Shown: positions 1 to 11,560 of the stretch, one piece after another
How positions within the stretch are numbered: the first letter of the stretch is position 1
Layout: each line of letters begins with the position of its first letter
NCBI GenBank assembly: GCA_951217055.1
Contig: OX578282.1
Location: 72,631,092 to 72,695,091, forward strand
Length of the DNA: 64,000 bases
Origin: Gerris lacustris
Taxonomy: Eukaryota > Arthropoda > Insecta > Hemiptera > Gerridae
Direction: 5' to 3'
The notes under the pieces: generated by a model
What the model saw: the letters and a program-made list of their open reading frames with translations, nothing else
Database searches by the model: none
What the model was told of the DNA's origin: nothing
Made by a program: the position numbers and the translations under genes

Positions 1-732
1 TGAAAAAGGAATTTTAATAAGAAATATCTTTATTTTTATAGTCTAAAGAAAGTTGACTGGTGTTGGAATGTCAAAACTTGCAGTAGAAAACTTGTCAGCG
101 TGAAGGAATCACTCAGTGGTCGAAGCCAAGGAGAGAGTCTCCTGCCCTCATATGGACTCGAGCAGTGGCGCACCAGATAACTTTACAACCATCTGCTTGT
201 CTCTCAGGTAATAACTTATAAAACAAATATTCTCCTTAAAAGAAAGTTGAAGATAACACGGTAACGCGCAGAATAAGGTTTTATTTGACTCAGGTATAAT
301 TCTACTTGTTACATCAACTACCTGCTCTCTCTTCGCCTACTTCAACTTACAAGGAATTATTGGATTCGGAGTCACAAAGTAAAGTAGCTATTGGAGGGCT
401 GATAATGCTTCCGCTACCTCCGGTAAGGTTGCAATCAATAGTACTGCGGCTCACAGATAATTAAACACATTTTTTTCGGTTAGAATTGTCTGTACGTTTG
501 TAGATGAGGTCAGATACATTAATTACGCAATTAATCAAGGATCCAGGTGGGTGTGGGTAGTAACATTATAATACTTATAAATAATATACAGGGTGGGCCA
601 AAAAAACGCACTTTTTAAACACTTATAGCTCAGCTTCTGTAGTAAATTGAGATATGGGGTTTGTGGCGTCTGAAAACTACATTCTTCTACTTTAAATTTC
701 ATATCTATAACTTTATAAACGATTGGGTGAAA
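1..732. other. Non-coding, unassigned; repeat-like from about 590
   Basis: No coding frame here is convincing. Around 590-720 the sequence has the feel of a dispersed repeat, with a GGGTGGGCC motif followed by an A-run, but I see no second full copy in the window. The rest is plain AT-rich sequence. Confidence 0.5.
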
Positions 733-1671
733 GCCATGAAATAACGGTTTGAAATAGGGTCTTAAAAAAGTCGTTGTCCGGGTAGTAATCTTGTCTGGTA
801 ATATACTATTGATAGAATAAATTACCATATGGTGAAGGGGGGGGGATTCTTTTTAGGTAAGGGGGAGGTGTCCCTCAGTGTTATAACAAACATTAAAGAT
901 GTGTTAAGCACAATGTTGCCTGAAGTCTGGTCAATTCTGTTGCAAGTATTGAATTGTTTGCAAGGAGCGATGGGACGGAGTAACATCTTGCATAAACGTG
1001 TAATTTAGCATTTGATCTTTAATCTCAGGCAAAATTGTGCTTAACCCTAGAACACTACCTATGCGTCAAAGTGACGTATTGAATTGATAAAAGTGGCTGC
1101 CAGCCCCCTCCCCCCTCCCCACTAAGTCTAATAGTTCCCAACGTCCCTGTATGCCTACCCTGTTTAGTATTTATTTTTAAAATTGTTTTTTTAACGCTTA
1201 GTTGTAAGAAATTTGACTAAAACAGAAGGAAACATTACTGTGAATGGATGTTACCTGGTAGTAATATTGTGTTCCTCTTCTTATTAATATACAATTATGT
1301 ACCTACTTTTTTTTAAAAGAAATGGTCATGAACCGCCTATTCATTTATTATAAACCAAACTAATAATGCATTTTTAAGTAATTTACTATATTTTGAGACT
1401 AAAAAATAGTTTAATTTAAAACAGATCCAATGATAGACACAGTGACGTATCGGTAGTAACAACATACTAATATTTAACGGTAGTATTCTAGGGTTAACCC
1501 ATCTTCAATGCTTGTTATAACACTGAGGGACTCCTCCCACTTACCTACAAAGGACCCCCCCCCCTTCTACCATATGGTAATTTATTTTATCAAAACTATA
1601 ATACCAGACAATATCACTACCCGGACAACGACTTTTTAAGACCCTGTTTCAAACCGTCATTGCGTTGATGG
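733..1671. repeat. Inverted-repeat (foldback) element interrupted by a piggyBac MITE
   Basis: The left arm (about 733-923) is the imperfect reverse complement of the right arm, which is split into 1025-1044 and 1498-1671. Both arms carry a G-run next to a CCATATGG motif and the shared phrase TTATAACACTGAGGGAC (left copy slightly different). The right arm becomes continuous only when the segment 1045-1493 plus one TTAA is removed, so that insertion is younger. A fragment of the same family lies near 41440-41480. It is probably a non-autonomous DNA transposon; I could not define its outer target-site duplication. Confidence 0.7.
1045..1493. mobile_element. piggyBac-type MITE, 449 bp, with TTAA target duplication
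   Basis: The element is flanked by TTAA at 1041-1044 and 1494-1497. It begins CCCTAGAACACTACC and ends GGTAGTATTCTAGGG, terminal inverted repeats matching at 14 of 15 positions. A TGACGTAT motif recurs just inside both ends. TTAA targeting and CCCTAGAA-type ends are hallmarks of piggyBac transposons. No transposase frame is present, so this is a non-autonomous copy. The host repeat (733-1671) gives a clear view of the pre-insertion site. Confidence 0.85.
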
Positions 1672-2800
1672 CAATGATTACTGATTACCCCTGTTCAAAC
1701 CATAAAGTTGGATCTGCGGCAGAGGAGTGCATTTTTAATTCGAACCGTCTCCCTTCTTCGTCAAAAATACATTAATGTTTGTAAAGAGAAATTTAGTGGA
1801 AACAGAATGTTGGTTATTAGTTATTAGTAAATAAAAGATTCTACCTCTCATTCTAAGGCCGCTCCTTCTTTACTAAGGCTTCTTTACCGCGCGGTAAAGA
1901 ATCTGTACCGAATCGGTAAGATATAGGAGCTCGATAAAGAATCTTATACCACATCGTCATACTAGCTTACCGATACCGTACCGACAAGTCAGGGAGCGGC
2001 CTAAGGCTTGTGAATAGGGTTGTATGGAATAAGACGAGGGTTCGCCTCTGCTTCAAGTGGTGCGGTCAACTCACAGTGGTCTTACATCTCTCTTATTATT
2101 AAAGTCCCATCCCTTTCAGCTAAGTCAATTAACAAAATGTAATCCTTGCTGAAGTCGACAATTCAATTCCGAAACATTAAGGTAACATTTCATTATTACA
2201 ATTGTGTTTTTGTGGATAGTAGGCACTTGAATAGTAAGGTCACGTCGGACCTCATCGTAGTGATTATCAAAGTTAAAATCAATGTCAAATTATTTAAATA
2301 GTTAATAATGGTGTTAGGATGCCTTGCTCAGAGTTGATCTAAGCACATGATGCTTACTTGCTCTGCACCAGAGAGTATCAAAGGAATTAAGTTGATCTCG
2401 GTATGAGGTACTAGTACTAGAACATATACATACATACATATAGGTTCTACTATTTGAAATTTGAATGACACATCATCATGCCATCAAATAATTAGATTGT
2501 TTAGCTAAACTAGATCAGTGTTTCCCAAAATTTATGATGTGAAGCGTCATTTTGCCCGATAACAACATTCTCCCATAATAAATGATATAGTTCCATTAGA
2601 AAAAAGAAAAAAAATTATACCGTTCAAAACTATTGTACTTGTACATGCAGGTATTATTTTATTCTGAGTAGTTTGGATTTTATTATATTTTATTCTAGAT
2701 CCCGCAGGACAAAGTTTGGGAAACCCTGATCGAGATGAAGAATTTAACTTAAGTTGCAAAACTCATCAGTTCAAATATCCCAACAAGAAGGATTTTGATA
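1672..2800. other. Non-coding; contains a 22-bp perfect palindrome
   Basis: No coding frame here is supported. At 1880-1901 there is a perfect 22-bp palindrome with halves TTCTTTACCGC and GCGGTAAAGAA. A related but interrupted dyad occurs at 58593-58624. Short TACA-type runs near 2425 are simple sequence. Nothing else is recognised. Confidence 0.5.
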
Positions 2801-3434
2801 CAAACCGCTTTCCAACATGATCAGGTAACAACGCTTTCCAACATGATCAGGTAACAACGCTTTCCAACATGATCAGGTAACAACGCTTTCCAACATGATC
2901 AGGTAACAACGCTTTCCAACATGATCAGGTAACAACGCTTTCCAACATGATCAGGTAACAACGCTTTCCAACATGATCAGGTAACAACGCTTTCCAACAT
3001 GATCAGGTAACAACGCTTTCCAACATGACCAGGTAACAACGCTTTCCAACATGACCAGGTAACAACGCTTTCCAACATGACCAGGTAACAACGCTTTCCA
3101 ACATGATCAGGTAACAACGCTTTCCAACATGATCAGGTAACAACGCTTTCCAACATGATCAGGTAACAACGCTTTCCAACATGATCAGGTAACAACGCTT
3201 TCCAACATGATCAGGTAACAACGCTTTCCAACATGATCAGGTAACAACGCTTTCCAACATGATCAGGTAACAACGCTTTCCAACATGATCAGGTAACAAC
3301 GCTTTCCAACATGATCAGGTAACAACGCTTTCCAACATGATCAGGTAAATACACTTTCCAACATGATCAGGTAAATACACTTTCCAACATGATCAGGTAA
3401 CAACGCTTTCCAACATCCGACGTGATCAGGTAAA
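2801..3434. repeat. 26-bp minisatellite, about 24 copies
   Basis: Each unit reads approximately ACGCTTTCCAACATGATCAG followed by GTAACA. The copies are nearly identical. A block of three adjacent units has GACCAG in place of GATCAG (about 3025-3085) and two near the end have AAATACA. Such homogeneity indicates recent expansion. The unit length is not a multiple of three and no long frame runs through it. Confidence 0.95.
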
Positions 3435-4269
3435 CCTCCCCGTTATCACCCTCACACACCTTATCACTAAACAAGATAAACCCACCTGTACTTGTTATAA
3501 CGTATTATAAGTTTAAATTTCACTACAAACCACACGCATTCAAATTTTGTAAGATTGAAAAAATCAATAGGAAACTGTTGTATTAAGAAATTGTTTAACT
3601 TTATAAAAAGTTACGGACCAACAAACTGAGTATCAAAGTTTGGCCCACTCAATTAATATTTAAGGCGTAAATGACCTCGGACGGCAAATACCTCCAGATA
3701 AATCAAGATGAATAAAGTTTAAACATTAAAGACTTTTCTACGTTGCCGTTGTTTTAACTTGGCGACGAGAAAGCGTAGTGTGTGCGGTTTATCCCGCGAC
3801 ATCACGTTCCTCTATTTCGGTTTTAATTTAATAAAATGCTGTTGGAGTACTCGTGACGCACGGACCGCTGTAGAGGTCGAATTGGCGAGGTGTAGGTAAG
3901 GAGGCGAGAATGTGTGGGATGTTCCAGTAATGGGCATACTGCTCTATTCTCTCGCCACTGCCAACCTCGTCATTAGATCACTTCACCCGACCGCTTTATC
4001 CGCCCACTCACTAAGCAGTACGACCTCAGTGGCGATGTCACAGGCACCAACATATAACTGCTTCACTTGTCTCAACATGGCATATAACAGTTTTACACGC
4101 TGAAGTAAAACTAGATATATTATTTGAATCATGTCCAATTTTATTATTATAAATATCTTTACCATGTTTTCAATTCAAACAGTAATTCTACCGCTATATC
4201 TGAATATGATTCTCACCTCTCAACATTGAGTGCCTTTGGTTCATGTGCGCATTACATATAATCAATCTT
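3435..4269. other. Non-coding, unassigned
   Basis: The short open frames on both strands near 3912-4165 overlap each other, have no recognisable motif and are typical chance frames. I see no repeat shared with the rest of the window. Confidence 0.4.
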
Positions 4270-5001
4270 GTCCAATTTTATTTATTTTTTTGGTTTCTGT
4301 ATTCTTTACCTAAATTGCTTCCATGTGCAAAATTTGGGGAAGATTGAAAGACGGGAAGTGGTTTAAAATTGGGCTAATAGGTGTGCGATGGAACTTACAA
4401 AGCAAAGTAATATAAGACCAATTTTATTTATTTTTTTGTTTCTGTATTCTTCACCTAAATTGCTTCCATGTGCAAAATTTGGGGAAGATTGAAAGACGGG
4501 AAGTGGTTTAAAATTGGGCTAATAGGTGTGCGATGGAACTTACAAAGCAAAGTAATATAAGACCAATATTATTTATTTTTTTGTTTCTGTATTCTTCACC
4601 TTAATTGTTTCCATGTGCAAAATTTGGGGAAGATTGAAAGACGGGAAGTGGTTTAAAATTGGGGTAATAGGTGTGCGATGGAACTTACAAAGCAAAGTAA
4701 TATAAGACCAATTTTATTTATTTTTTTGGTTTCTGTATTCTTTACCTAAATTGCTTCCATGTGCAAAATTTGGGGAAGATTGAAAGACGGGAAGTGGTTT
4801 AAAATTGGGCTAATAGGTGTGCGATGGAACTTACAAAGCAAAGTAATATAAGACCAATTTTATTTATTTTTTTGGTTTCTGTATTCTTTACCTAAATTGC
4901 TTCCATGTGCAAAATTTGGGGAAGATTGAAAGACGGGAAGTGGTTTAAAATTGGGCTAATAGGTGTGCGATGGAACTTATGAAGCAAAGTAATATAAGAC
5001 C
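4270..5001 (+). repeat. 145-146-bp satellite, five tandem copies
   Basis: CCAATTTTATTTATTT-like unit starts occur at about 4272, 4418, 4563, 4708 and 4854, a spacing of 145-146 bp. Units are about 97-99% alike. Each contains a short open phrase that reads MCKIWGRLKDGKWFKIG on the + strand. A single diverged unit lies in reverse orientation at about 62860-62970, beside a family B repeat, and may be the ancestral monomer context. Confidence 0.92.
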
Positions 5002-6688
5002 AGTAAAAAACTCCCAATCATCACAGTAAAGCGTCGGTAATTTGGACGTCAAAAATCTGACCCTCAATTATTCGGACTAGAATTCGATAATAAATGAGAC
5101 ATCCTGTATGAAATACTGGTTGTTTTTATGACTAAAACAAACATGTAACAATTTAACTGAATTAATGGTTTTTCATCCCCCCCCCCCACTTCTTTAACCT
5201 TCAGAGTAAATTAAAAACGATTTTAGCAAGTTTTTTATTTATTTTTTGTTTTTATTGAAGACGTCCTCCGGCCCCCCTTTTATCGGTTCATTTAGAAAAT
5301 CCGGACAATTTGATAATCCGGATGGGGTCAGGTTTCAAATAATCCGCATTATCGACGCTCTACTGCATTTAAAAAAATCAAAAGCAATAAATAGCTCATG
5401 TAGCTCTGATATTTGAAGCTTAAAATTAGTTCTCTACAGAGATTCCGTGCCAACTTACTCACGGTACTTACTCACGGTACTTACTCACGGTGAGTAAAAC
5501 TCAAAGGGAAAAATTAATGAGTTGAGGGAGAAAAAATGAGAATAGCTAATGTTTGATAGGGAACGGCTGCACTGCACTAGTTTCTACGCAAGTCCAATCA
5601 TAAAGCAACAACAAATTAATAACTATTAAAATTAAAGGAAAAATGAGTAAAGTTTTAATGGAAACTGTGATGTAAGATGAAGGAAACAAGTTGCTTTATT
5701 CACTCGCATTCACAAGCGGCAAAAATCTTTAAAAGTTTTCAACCACCAGCAGCGACTTGTTAATGTTACGTTAACTAGAAAACAAGAGATTGCGTAACAT
5801 GTTAATTATTATGTAAACTGAGCAAACTTTGTCCACCTTCTAATCTAATATCATCCAAGTTTTAATGCAGAAACACTTTTTATTTTCCTCGTTATTTCAG
5901 ATAAGAACTTATAATCGCAGATAAGAACTTGTAATCGCAGTTCCATTAAAGATATAAAATAATACCAGCCCAAAAAAAACAAACAAAGTTTTTACTATAA
6001 ATCCTTTATAGTTTTGCATTTTGGTTGAGGGAAATATTGGTATTAATTCATTCTAATTTTAAATAATTATATAAAAATTAATGAATTAGTAAAAATTTAA
6101 TTAATTAATTAATTTTTTAGAATGATTTTGTATTGGTTGAGAGTCGATATGCCAAGTTTCAGCTCGATTGGATGACTGGAAGAAGGTTAAGTCGCCCTCT
6201 AAAGATTTTGTATACCCTGCGTAGATAGATTTTGTGTTCAACTGCATATTTATCAAACTGTATCATGAATTATTAAAATAAGGAAAATAAATATTAAACG
6301 AATACAACACATTATCTGAGTTAGCAGTTAACCAGCTAGTAGGAGAAGAAATATCCAGTGACAAATATAAATGAATCAGATGCTTGCAGTGGTGCTCGTG
6401 ACTATAACACGTACCGTTCTGCGCCCACTCGGCCAAAACACGTCTCACAACCAGTTCACTTTATCTGGTAAAATGATAATACTCCGCGGCGTACCAAGCC
6501 ACCAGTACAACTCAAGTGACAGTGACAGTGACAGCGACAGTGACAGTGACAGTGACAGTGACAGCGACAATATCCAGTAGAAAGTCAAACAAAATACCTC
6601 GCCTGAATTATTTAATTAACTTCCTGCTTTTACCCTTCAAATCAATCACCTGTTATCGTAAAAGTGAAACTACAAAATAAATATTACT
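5002..6688. other. Non-coding, AT-rich; small tandem motifs
   Basis: There is a short triplication of ACTTACTCACGGT around 5453-5492, a duplicated AGATAAGAACTT motif near 5900 and a TTAA-rich stretch near 6100. The open frame at 6371-6580 starts with ATG but consists of unremarkable residues followed by an SD dipeptide run encoded by a hexanucleotide array. I do not treat it as a gene. Confidence 0.45.
6514..6569 (+). repeat. AGTGAC hexanucleotide array
   Basis: About nine copies of AGTGAC or AGCGAC in tandem. In one frame it reads as alternating Ser-Asp. This is simple sequence; nothing flanking it argues for a real coding region. Confidence 0.9.
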
Positions 6689-8206
6689 TTTTACTACGTT
6701 TTATTAGCTTGCTTTCTTGTTTGTTTGTGTCTTCAGTACAAATCTTGCAATCGATTTTTAACTAACTTCCCGAGTAGCTAGACATTTGAAACTTTTAGAA
6801 TAGCTAAGATCACGATGACAATGCAATATTTTAATACTTTTAGCCATCTTTCAGCAGAATTTAATTCGTTGTCATAAAATTTTGCTGTATGAAAAGTTTG
6901 TTCGGAAAAAGTCCGCAAGTTATTTTATTTGTTTTGACATGACTCATATTTACGATTTTCATTTTGACGGGTTTCAAGTATATGATTTTTTTATTTTTTT
7001 ACCTGGTATGGCTGATAAAATTTGCAAAAACGATTATATCAGGCCTTTTTGTCATGTAAAAACGAATTGTATTTTTAAGAGATAAACATTAGATGACAGT
7101 GAAAAAGGAAACGTAAACAAAGATTAAGTCAATTGACGTGTGACAACCAGATTTGTTTACACTTGTGTCCAAGGTATCGGTTTTAATTTTTCTGCATCTG
7201 TACTTCTTTACTTGTACTCATTTTTAGGGTCCGTAGGCAAACCCAAGGACCCTTATATTTTCCTGCGTGTGTCTGTCCGTCCGTCCTCTCGCGTGCTTTC
7301 ACGGCTACACCTTTCGTCCGATCACTTTGAAATTTGGCATGTATGTGTCTTGTACCTGCCCACATATATTAAAAATATAGCGACCTAAAAAAAATATTTT
7401 TCAAAATAATTAGGGTAAAAAAACTTAAGGGTTAAATTTTTTTTATTTTTTTTTGACACCGTGAGGGGTATCATATGAAAGGGTACGTCGAGCTGATTAC
7501 AAAAATATATAATTCTATGGATATTACTTTGACAGGGCGAGCGTAGGCAAGTTTGAAGTGGGTGTGAAACGTGCCCCCCCCCCCTTCTATCTCGCTTATG
7601 TGAAGTGCAAAACATCTGAAAAAATTCCTGAACATTCTTCGACCAAAAGTAAAGATACCACTTTTTGGAAATTTCGAAAAAAATATTATTTTATTTTTTA
7701 TTAACAAAATACGTTTTTTTTTATAATTATGGTCTTTTCGATGTATTTATATGGTTGTAGTCCGGTTCAGTGGCAAAACAATACTTTATCAGAGTGTGTT
7801 TTAAGAATATCAGACCCTTAGAATTGTTCAAAGTAAGCTTTTTAGCATTTTTAAAAAACACAGTTAATACACTTTACAGTTAAACACTATATAGTGAGGC
7901 ATACGGACCCTCGCTGTGTGCTGACTAGCACACACTTGACCTGTTTATTCTTCTGTTACCGTCCCCTACACGGGGGCATATCGATGGCTCGGTTTAGATT
8001 AGGGGTTGGCGAGATCCGTTGTTCAAAGATTTGTCCTTTTATAGGTTTAAGATCAGCTCTCTAGATGGTTGTCATTTGTATGAAATAAAAAAATTCGGAA
8101 CTTTTTTTTTTTTCGCTAACATTATATACAACAATAACAATTGTTATATCAACTCTACATATGATTTAACAGAAAATTTAAAAACGTAGTATATAAAAAG
8201 TTGTTT
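6689..8206 (+). repeat. Dispersed repeat J, copy 1 (split by a family A element)
   Basis: The pieces 6689-7090 and 7976-8206 match the continuous copy at 50760-51350 in order and orientation. Shared landmarks are TAACTTCCCGAGTAGCTAGA, the phrase around GAGATAAACATTA, and AGGTTTAAGATCAGCTCTC. The interval 7091-7975 is absent from the other copy and is mostly a family A element. The 67-residue frame at 6882-7085 lies inside this repeat and is not conserved as a gene would be. Confidence 0.7.
7227..7955 (+). repeat. Dispersed repeat A, copy 1
   Basis: It runs from AGGGTCCGTAGGC to CACACTTGACCTGTTT. The same family is found in reverse at 23713-25070, 40984-41275 and 56469-57965, and in part at 27376-27524. 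Internal landmarks are a GTCTGTCCGTCCGTC run, a TTTGAAATTTGGCATG phrase and a poly-C tract of 11 at 7574-7584. The tract corresponds to the poly-G tracts in the reverse copies. No coding potential is visible. It is a non-autonomous element of unknown class. Confidence 0.75.
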
Positions 8207-8208
8207 TT

Positions 8209-8991
8209 GGAACGAAGTTCCTTATGGCACGTTCTGGAGTCTAGAGCCCGGGAGTGAATCCGATAAAAACGACCAAAATCACCGTCACAAAATAACCGTC
8301 ACAAAATCACCGTCACGCAAAATCCGTCACGAAATCTACAGACGACGATAACTTGAGTAAAAGATCAAGGAGTTAGATGAAATTTGGTACACATGTTCAT
8401 TTTACCAATGCCCAGGCTGAGTTCATCGGAAAACGTTATCCGCCCAAGCGTTCACGCGCAACGCTCGCGTAAATATAACCTTTAAAAGACGGGAAAAAGT
8501 GTTATTAAGGAAGCCTGTTACTTGACTTGTTTTGATTATTTTTGTTATATATGCTGTTTTGTAAATAAATCAAATATAACCATGTAAAATTTCACCCTGA
8601 TACAAGCAGAAGCTGTAGAGTAGGGAAGAGATATATTTTATAATATTTTAAATTAATTGGCCGGGTAGGTAGAAAACAGTCTTATTTCAATCCAAACTCC
8701 TTTAACAAACATACTCTTTTACTATAAACTCATCATGATCAACTTTTTTCTTGTATTCAATATATATTTATAGTAAGACGCTTGCTTTAATGATACAAAT
8801 AATTATTTTCTTTTAATTTTGCCTTAACTCTGCTAGGTGCAAACAGTTTGTTACTTTTAATTTTGTCTCTTTTCTAACTCCGTCATGTATAAGTAGTTAG
8901 CAATGTATACGTACTTAGCAGAGTGATTTTATATTTAATGAAAACTGTAAGGAACTTGGTCCCTACCGGGTGTCCCGCGACACCACACGGA
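8209..8991 (+). repeat. Dispersed repeat B, copy 1, inserted in a T-run
   Basis: It starts GGAACGAAGTTCCTTATGG and ends with the hairpin-forming GGTGTCCCGCGACACC plus ACACGGA. Both edges are runs of T. Comparison with the repeat J copy at 51340 shows the empty site as a short T-run, so the flanking Ts act as the target duplication. Both ends contain GGAAC-N-AAGTTCC-like motifs in inverted orientation. Other copies are at 23890-24498, 56991-57759 and 62974-63197. No protein is encoded. Confidence 0.75.
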
Positions 8992-9715
8992 TTTTTTTTA
9001 TCTTGTAATTATTATTGTCACTCGAGTGTTACAGTCTGACGACAGTTGAAAGCCATCGTGTACGTGAGGTTCTAAACAACATTTCTTCGGTGTTTTTCCC
9101 TCGAGTAGAATGACGTTAAAGAAAACATTCACGAGTTGGTTGGTGGTCGGTATTGAGTTAGACGTAGGCCCTGCCGTAGATCTCTGGCCAACCAGAGTAA
9201 ATAAGTTAGTAAGTTCTGACTCTTCGAGAGCAAATAAATCAGAGACTCGGCCGAGTTCAAGACTTCCTACTTGGCACTTCCACTGACTTACAACCCTGTT
9301 AAGTTCTCAAACTCGAATCAACCCCTGAGAGGGAACTTGGAGGCCAAGCTTCATTGTTGATACGACGTGAAGAAAACTTTGAGGCTAACTTTTGTGATCG
9401 GCTCGTGACAGTCGAGTTGTAGCTTGACATGGCGTCCAATGCTGGATCCGTCACGATTACATTTTTTAACGGATAACAACGGAGACAGCGTCAGTAGATT
9501 TGTACGTGATTAAAAAAATATTTGGTGTAAAAACACTCGATATAATAGAACTTTCACAAACTCACTTCTTTCTACTGAGAATCTATAAAAATTGTTGTGA
9601 ATAAAACACAGACAACACAATCCTTTCTAATTATCCAACCCACCACAATATAATTGATACGGTAAATTATAAAAAATAAAAAAATATATTTTACAACAAT
9701 ATAATAATATAACAC
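8992..9715. other. Non-coding, unassigned
   Basis: I see no open frame of note, no tandem repeat and no match to other parts of the window. It is slightly less AT-rich than its surroundings between 9040 and 9480. Confidence 0.4.
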
Positions 9716-9990
9716 AATACAAGGTGGCATTGACTGATAAGACAGAATATAAAATGACATTGACTGATAAGACATATTACAAGATGGCATTGACTGATAA
9801 GACCGAATACAAGGTGCCATTTACTGATAAGACAGGATATAAGGTGCCATTTACTGATAGGGCAGAATGTAAGGCGGCATTGACTGATAAGAGGAGAGAT
9901 TTAACAACAACGTAATATTATCACAGAATATAAGGTGGAATTGACTGATAAGACAGAATATAAGGTGGAATTGACTGATAAGAGGAGAAA
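9716..9990 (+). repeat. 30-bp minisatellite, about eight diverged copies
   Basis: The unit is roughly GGTGGCATTGACTGATAAGA plus ten bases ending near AATATAA. It is broken once at about 9893-9925. Because the unit is a multiple of three it stays open in one frame and reads as repeats of TDKTEYK. There is no ATG at the start of that frame and no gene context. This looks like a minisatellite rather than a protein. Confidence 0.85.
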
Positions 9991-10056
9991 TTTAACAGAA
10001 CACTGCAACTGTGTGGTTCAACAGGAAGATAATGCAACAAAACAACAAGTTTCCGA

Positions 10057-10099
10057 CAGAGTTGGACCACAGAGTTGGACCACAGAGTTGGACCACAGA
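10057..10099 (+). repeat. 15-bp tandem triplication
   Basis: CAGAGTTGGACCACA is repeated about three times without interruption. Confidence 0.9.
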
Positions 10100-10880
10100 A
10101 ACAGACAAACATTTCCTACGGGCTCGGGCAACCTTCATGTGAGTAAGTTCATCAAAATACTAATACTTTCTCTCTACGTATACTACGAAAAAATATAAAA
10201 ACTAAACCTCTGAATTTGGAATCGTTAACATTTTAAAAAAGTATGAGACAAAGAGAACTGTCATTGCCTTGACTTAGTTACGTTGGACACTGAAGTTTAA
10301 TTAGAATCCAAACCAAGATATGTTTAATTAACTGAGGACGCACAAACAACTGATATGGAATTCATTTGTCACAAGTGATTTATTACTGGTAATATTCTCG
10401 GCCCCCTAGTCCTTGTCATTAATTCCCCCCGACATTTAAGCAGATAAATTTCGGTTGAGGGATGTCCATAGCGGCGGCGAGTCGATCAGCAAATTTCTAT
10501 TAAAATGATTTGATGCGATCGGAGATCGGCAAAGCCACTTCTCTTGATTGTAACTCAGGAGCGAATTCAGACACTTTTATATAATTTATTATTTCTAGAA
10601 AGTAAGATAAATTATTATTTTGTCGGTCGGCTTGAGAAAGCATAAAACAATCATTAATAATAACCTTCACTCCGCGATCCACGTGGGGCTTATGCTAGGT
10701 ATTAGTGGCTAAGTCTCCTATAATCATGTAGGCCTAGCAATTAAATGAAGTGCGTATCTGGTTTTGTCTCCAATACCTTCTAGAAATAGAATCAGGACTA
10801 TATCATTCATTCCATCACTAAGAATATAATACTTTCCAAATCGTAGTTTGCAGTCTATTTCTATATATGTTATATATAAA
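10100..10880. other. Non-coding, unassigned
   Basis: No gene, tandem array or shared repeat is recognised. The small minus-strand frame at 10500-10682 has no motif. Confidence 0.4.
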
Positions 10881-10980
10881 AATAGACTGCCAATTGGTGT
10901 GGCACATAGCTTCCTCGCCTCCTATCACGTATTTTATTGATTATATGCTTTTGCAAGCCATTAATGTCTATTTTGTTTAA

Positions 10981-11560
10981 TAGTCCACAGGCTACCATAA
11001 GAAGTGAGTCGCTGATTGATAAAGTTTTCTTACCTTATGGAATCGCTTATTTATGCCTTGTCCACCGATGAATTGGGTATATGGCAACTGGGCGCTGGGC
11101 CATTTCTTTTTTGTTGACATGCCAAACTTGCCCTTCTGCAGGAACATTGAAAAGAGATAGATAAAGTTTTGATTTTAACAGGATCGTTTAATTAAATTAT
11201 TTAAACAAAAACAGTGGTGAAGGTGGCCACCGATACGAGTGGGCCGTTTTCTTTTCAAGTTCCAAAGCGATATGTTTGGGGCGGTGGACACCCGAAACGG
11301 CCCACTCTTATCGGTGGCCACGTGTACCACTGTTTTTTAAATAATTTAATTAAACGATCCTGTGAAAATCAAAACGTTATCTATCTCTTTTCAATGTTCC
11401 CGCAGAAGGGCAAGTTTGGCATGTCAACAAAAAAGAAATGGCCCAGCGCCCAGTTGTCATATACCCAATTCATCGGTGGACATGGCATAAATAAGCGATT
11501 CCATAAGGTAAGAAAACTTTATCTATCAGCGACTCACTTCTTATGGTAGCCTGTGGACTA
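10981..11560. mobile_element. 580-bp foldback element with TAA target duplication and exon-like content
   Basis: The arms are reverse complements of each other over nearly the whole element, with ends TAGTCCACAGGCTACCATAA and its complement, and a short central spacer around 11230-11290. TAA flanks both sides (10978-10980 and 11561-11563). The uninterrupted repeat D copies show one TAA at this point. A 3-bp TAA/TTA duplication is typical of PIF/Harbinger elements, but the terminal sequence is not diagnostic, so the class is open. Inside each arm is a segment bounded by good splice-site matches. The 111-codon frame spanning the right arm starts at GTG, not ATG. Confidence 0.8.
11404..11508 (+). 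pseudogene. Exon-like segment captured in the foldback arm (tentative)
   Basis: A pyrimidine-rich stretch ending CCCGCAG precedes about 105 bases that are open in one frame (reading KGKFGMSTKKKWPSAQLSYT and on to RFHK). They are followed by AAGGTAAGA, a near-perfect splice donor. An inverted copy lies in the left arm at about 11032-11142 with a few substitutions. I do not recognise the peptide. It could be a host exon copied by a transposon or an exon of the element's lost gene; chance remains possible. Confidence 0.35.

Noticed and set aside
2801..3434. CRISPR-like array
   Set aside because: The repeats are directly adjacent 26-bp units with no unique spacers, in a eukaryotic context; it is a minisatellite. 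The same applies to the arrays at 35363 and 53848.
6371..6580. ATG-initiated 69-codon frame ending in an SD run
   Set aside because: The SD run is a hexanucleotide microsatellite; the rest has no motif and there is no sign of conservation.
11214..11549. 111-codon frame in the foldback element as a protein-coding gene
   Set aside because: It starts at GTG, spans the palindrome centre and intron-like sequence, and is not expected to be translated as a whole; only the exon-like part is of interest.
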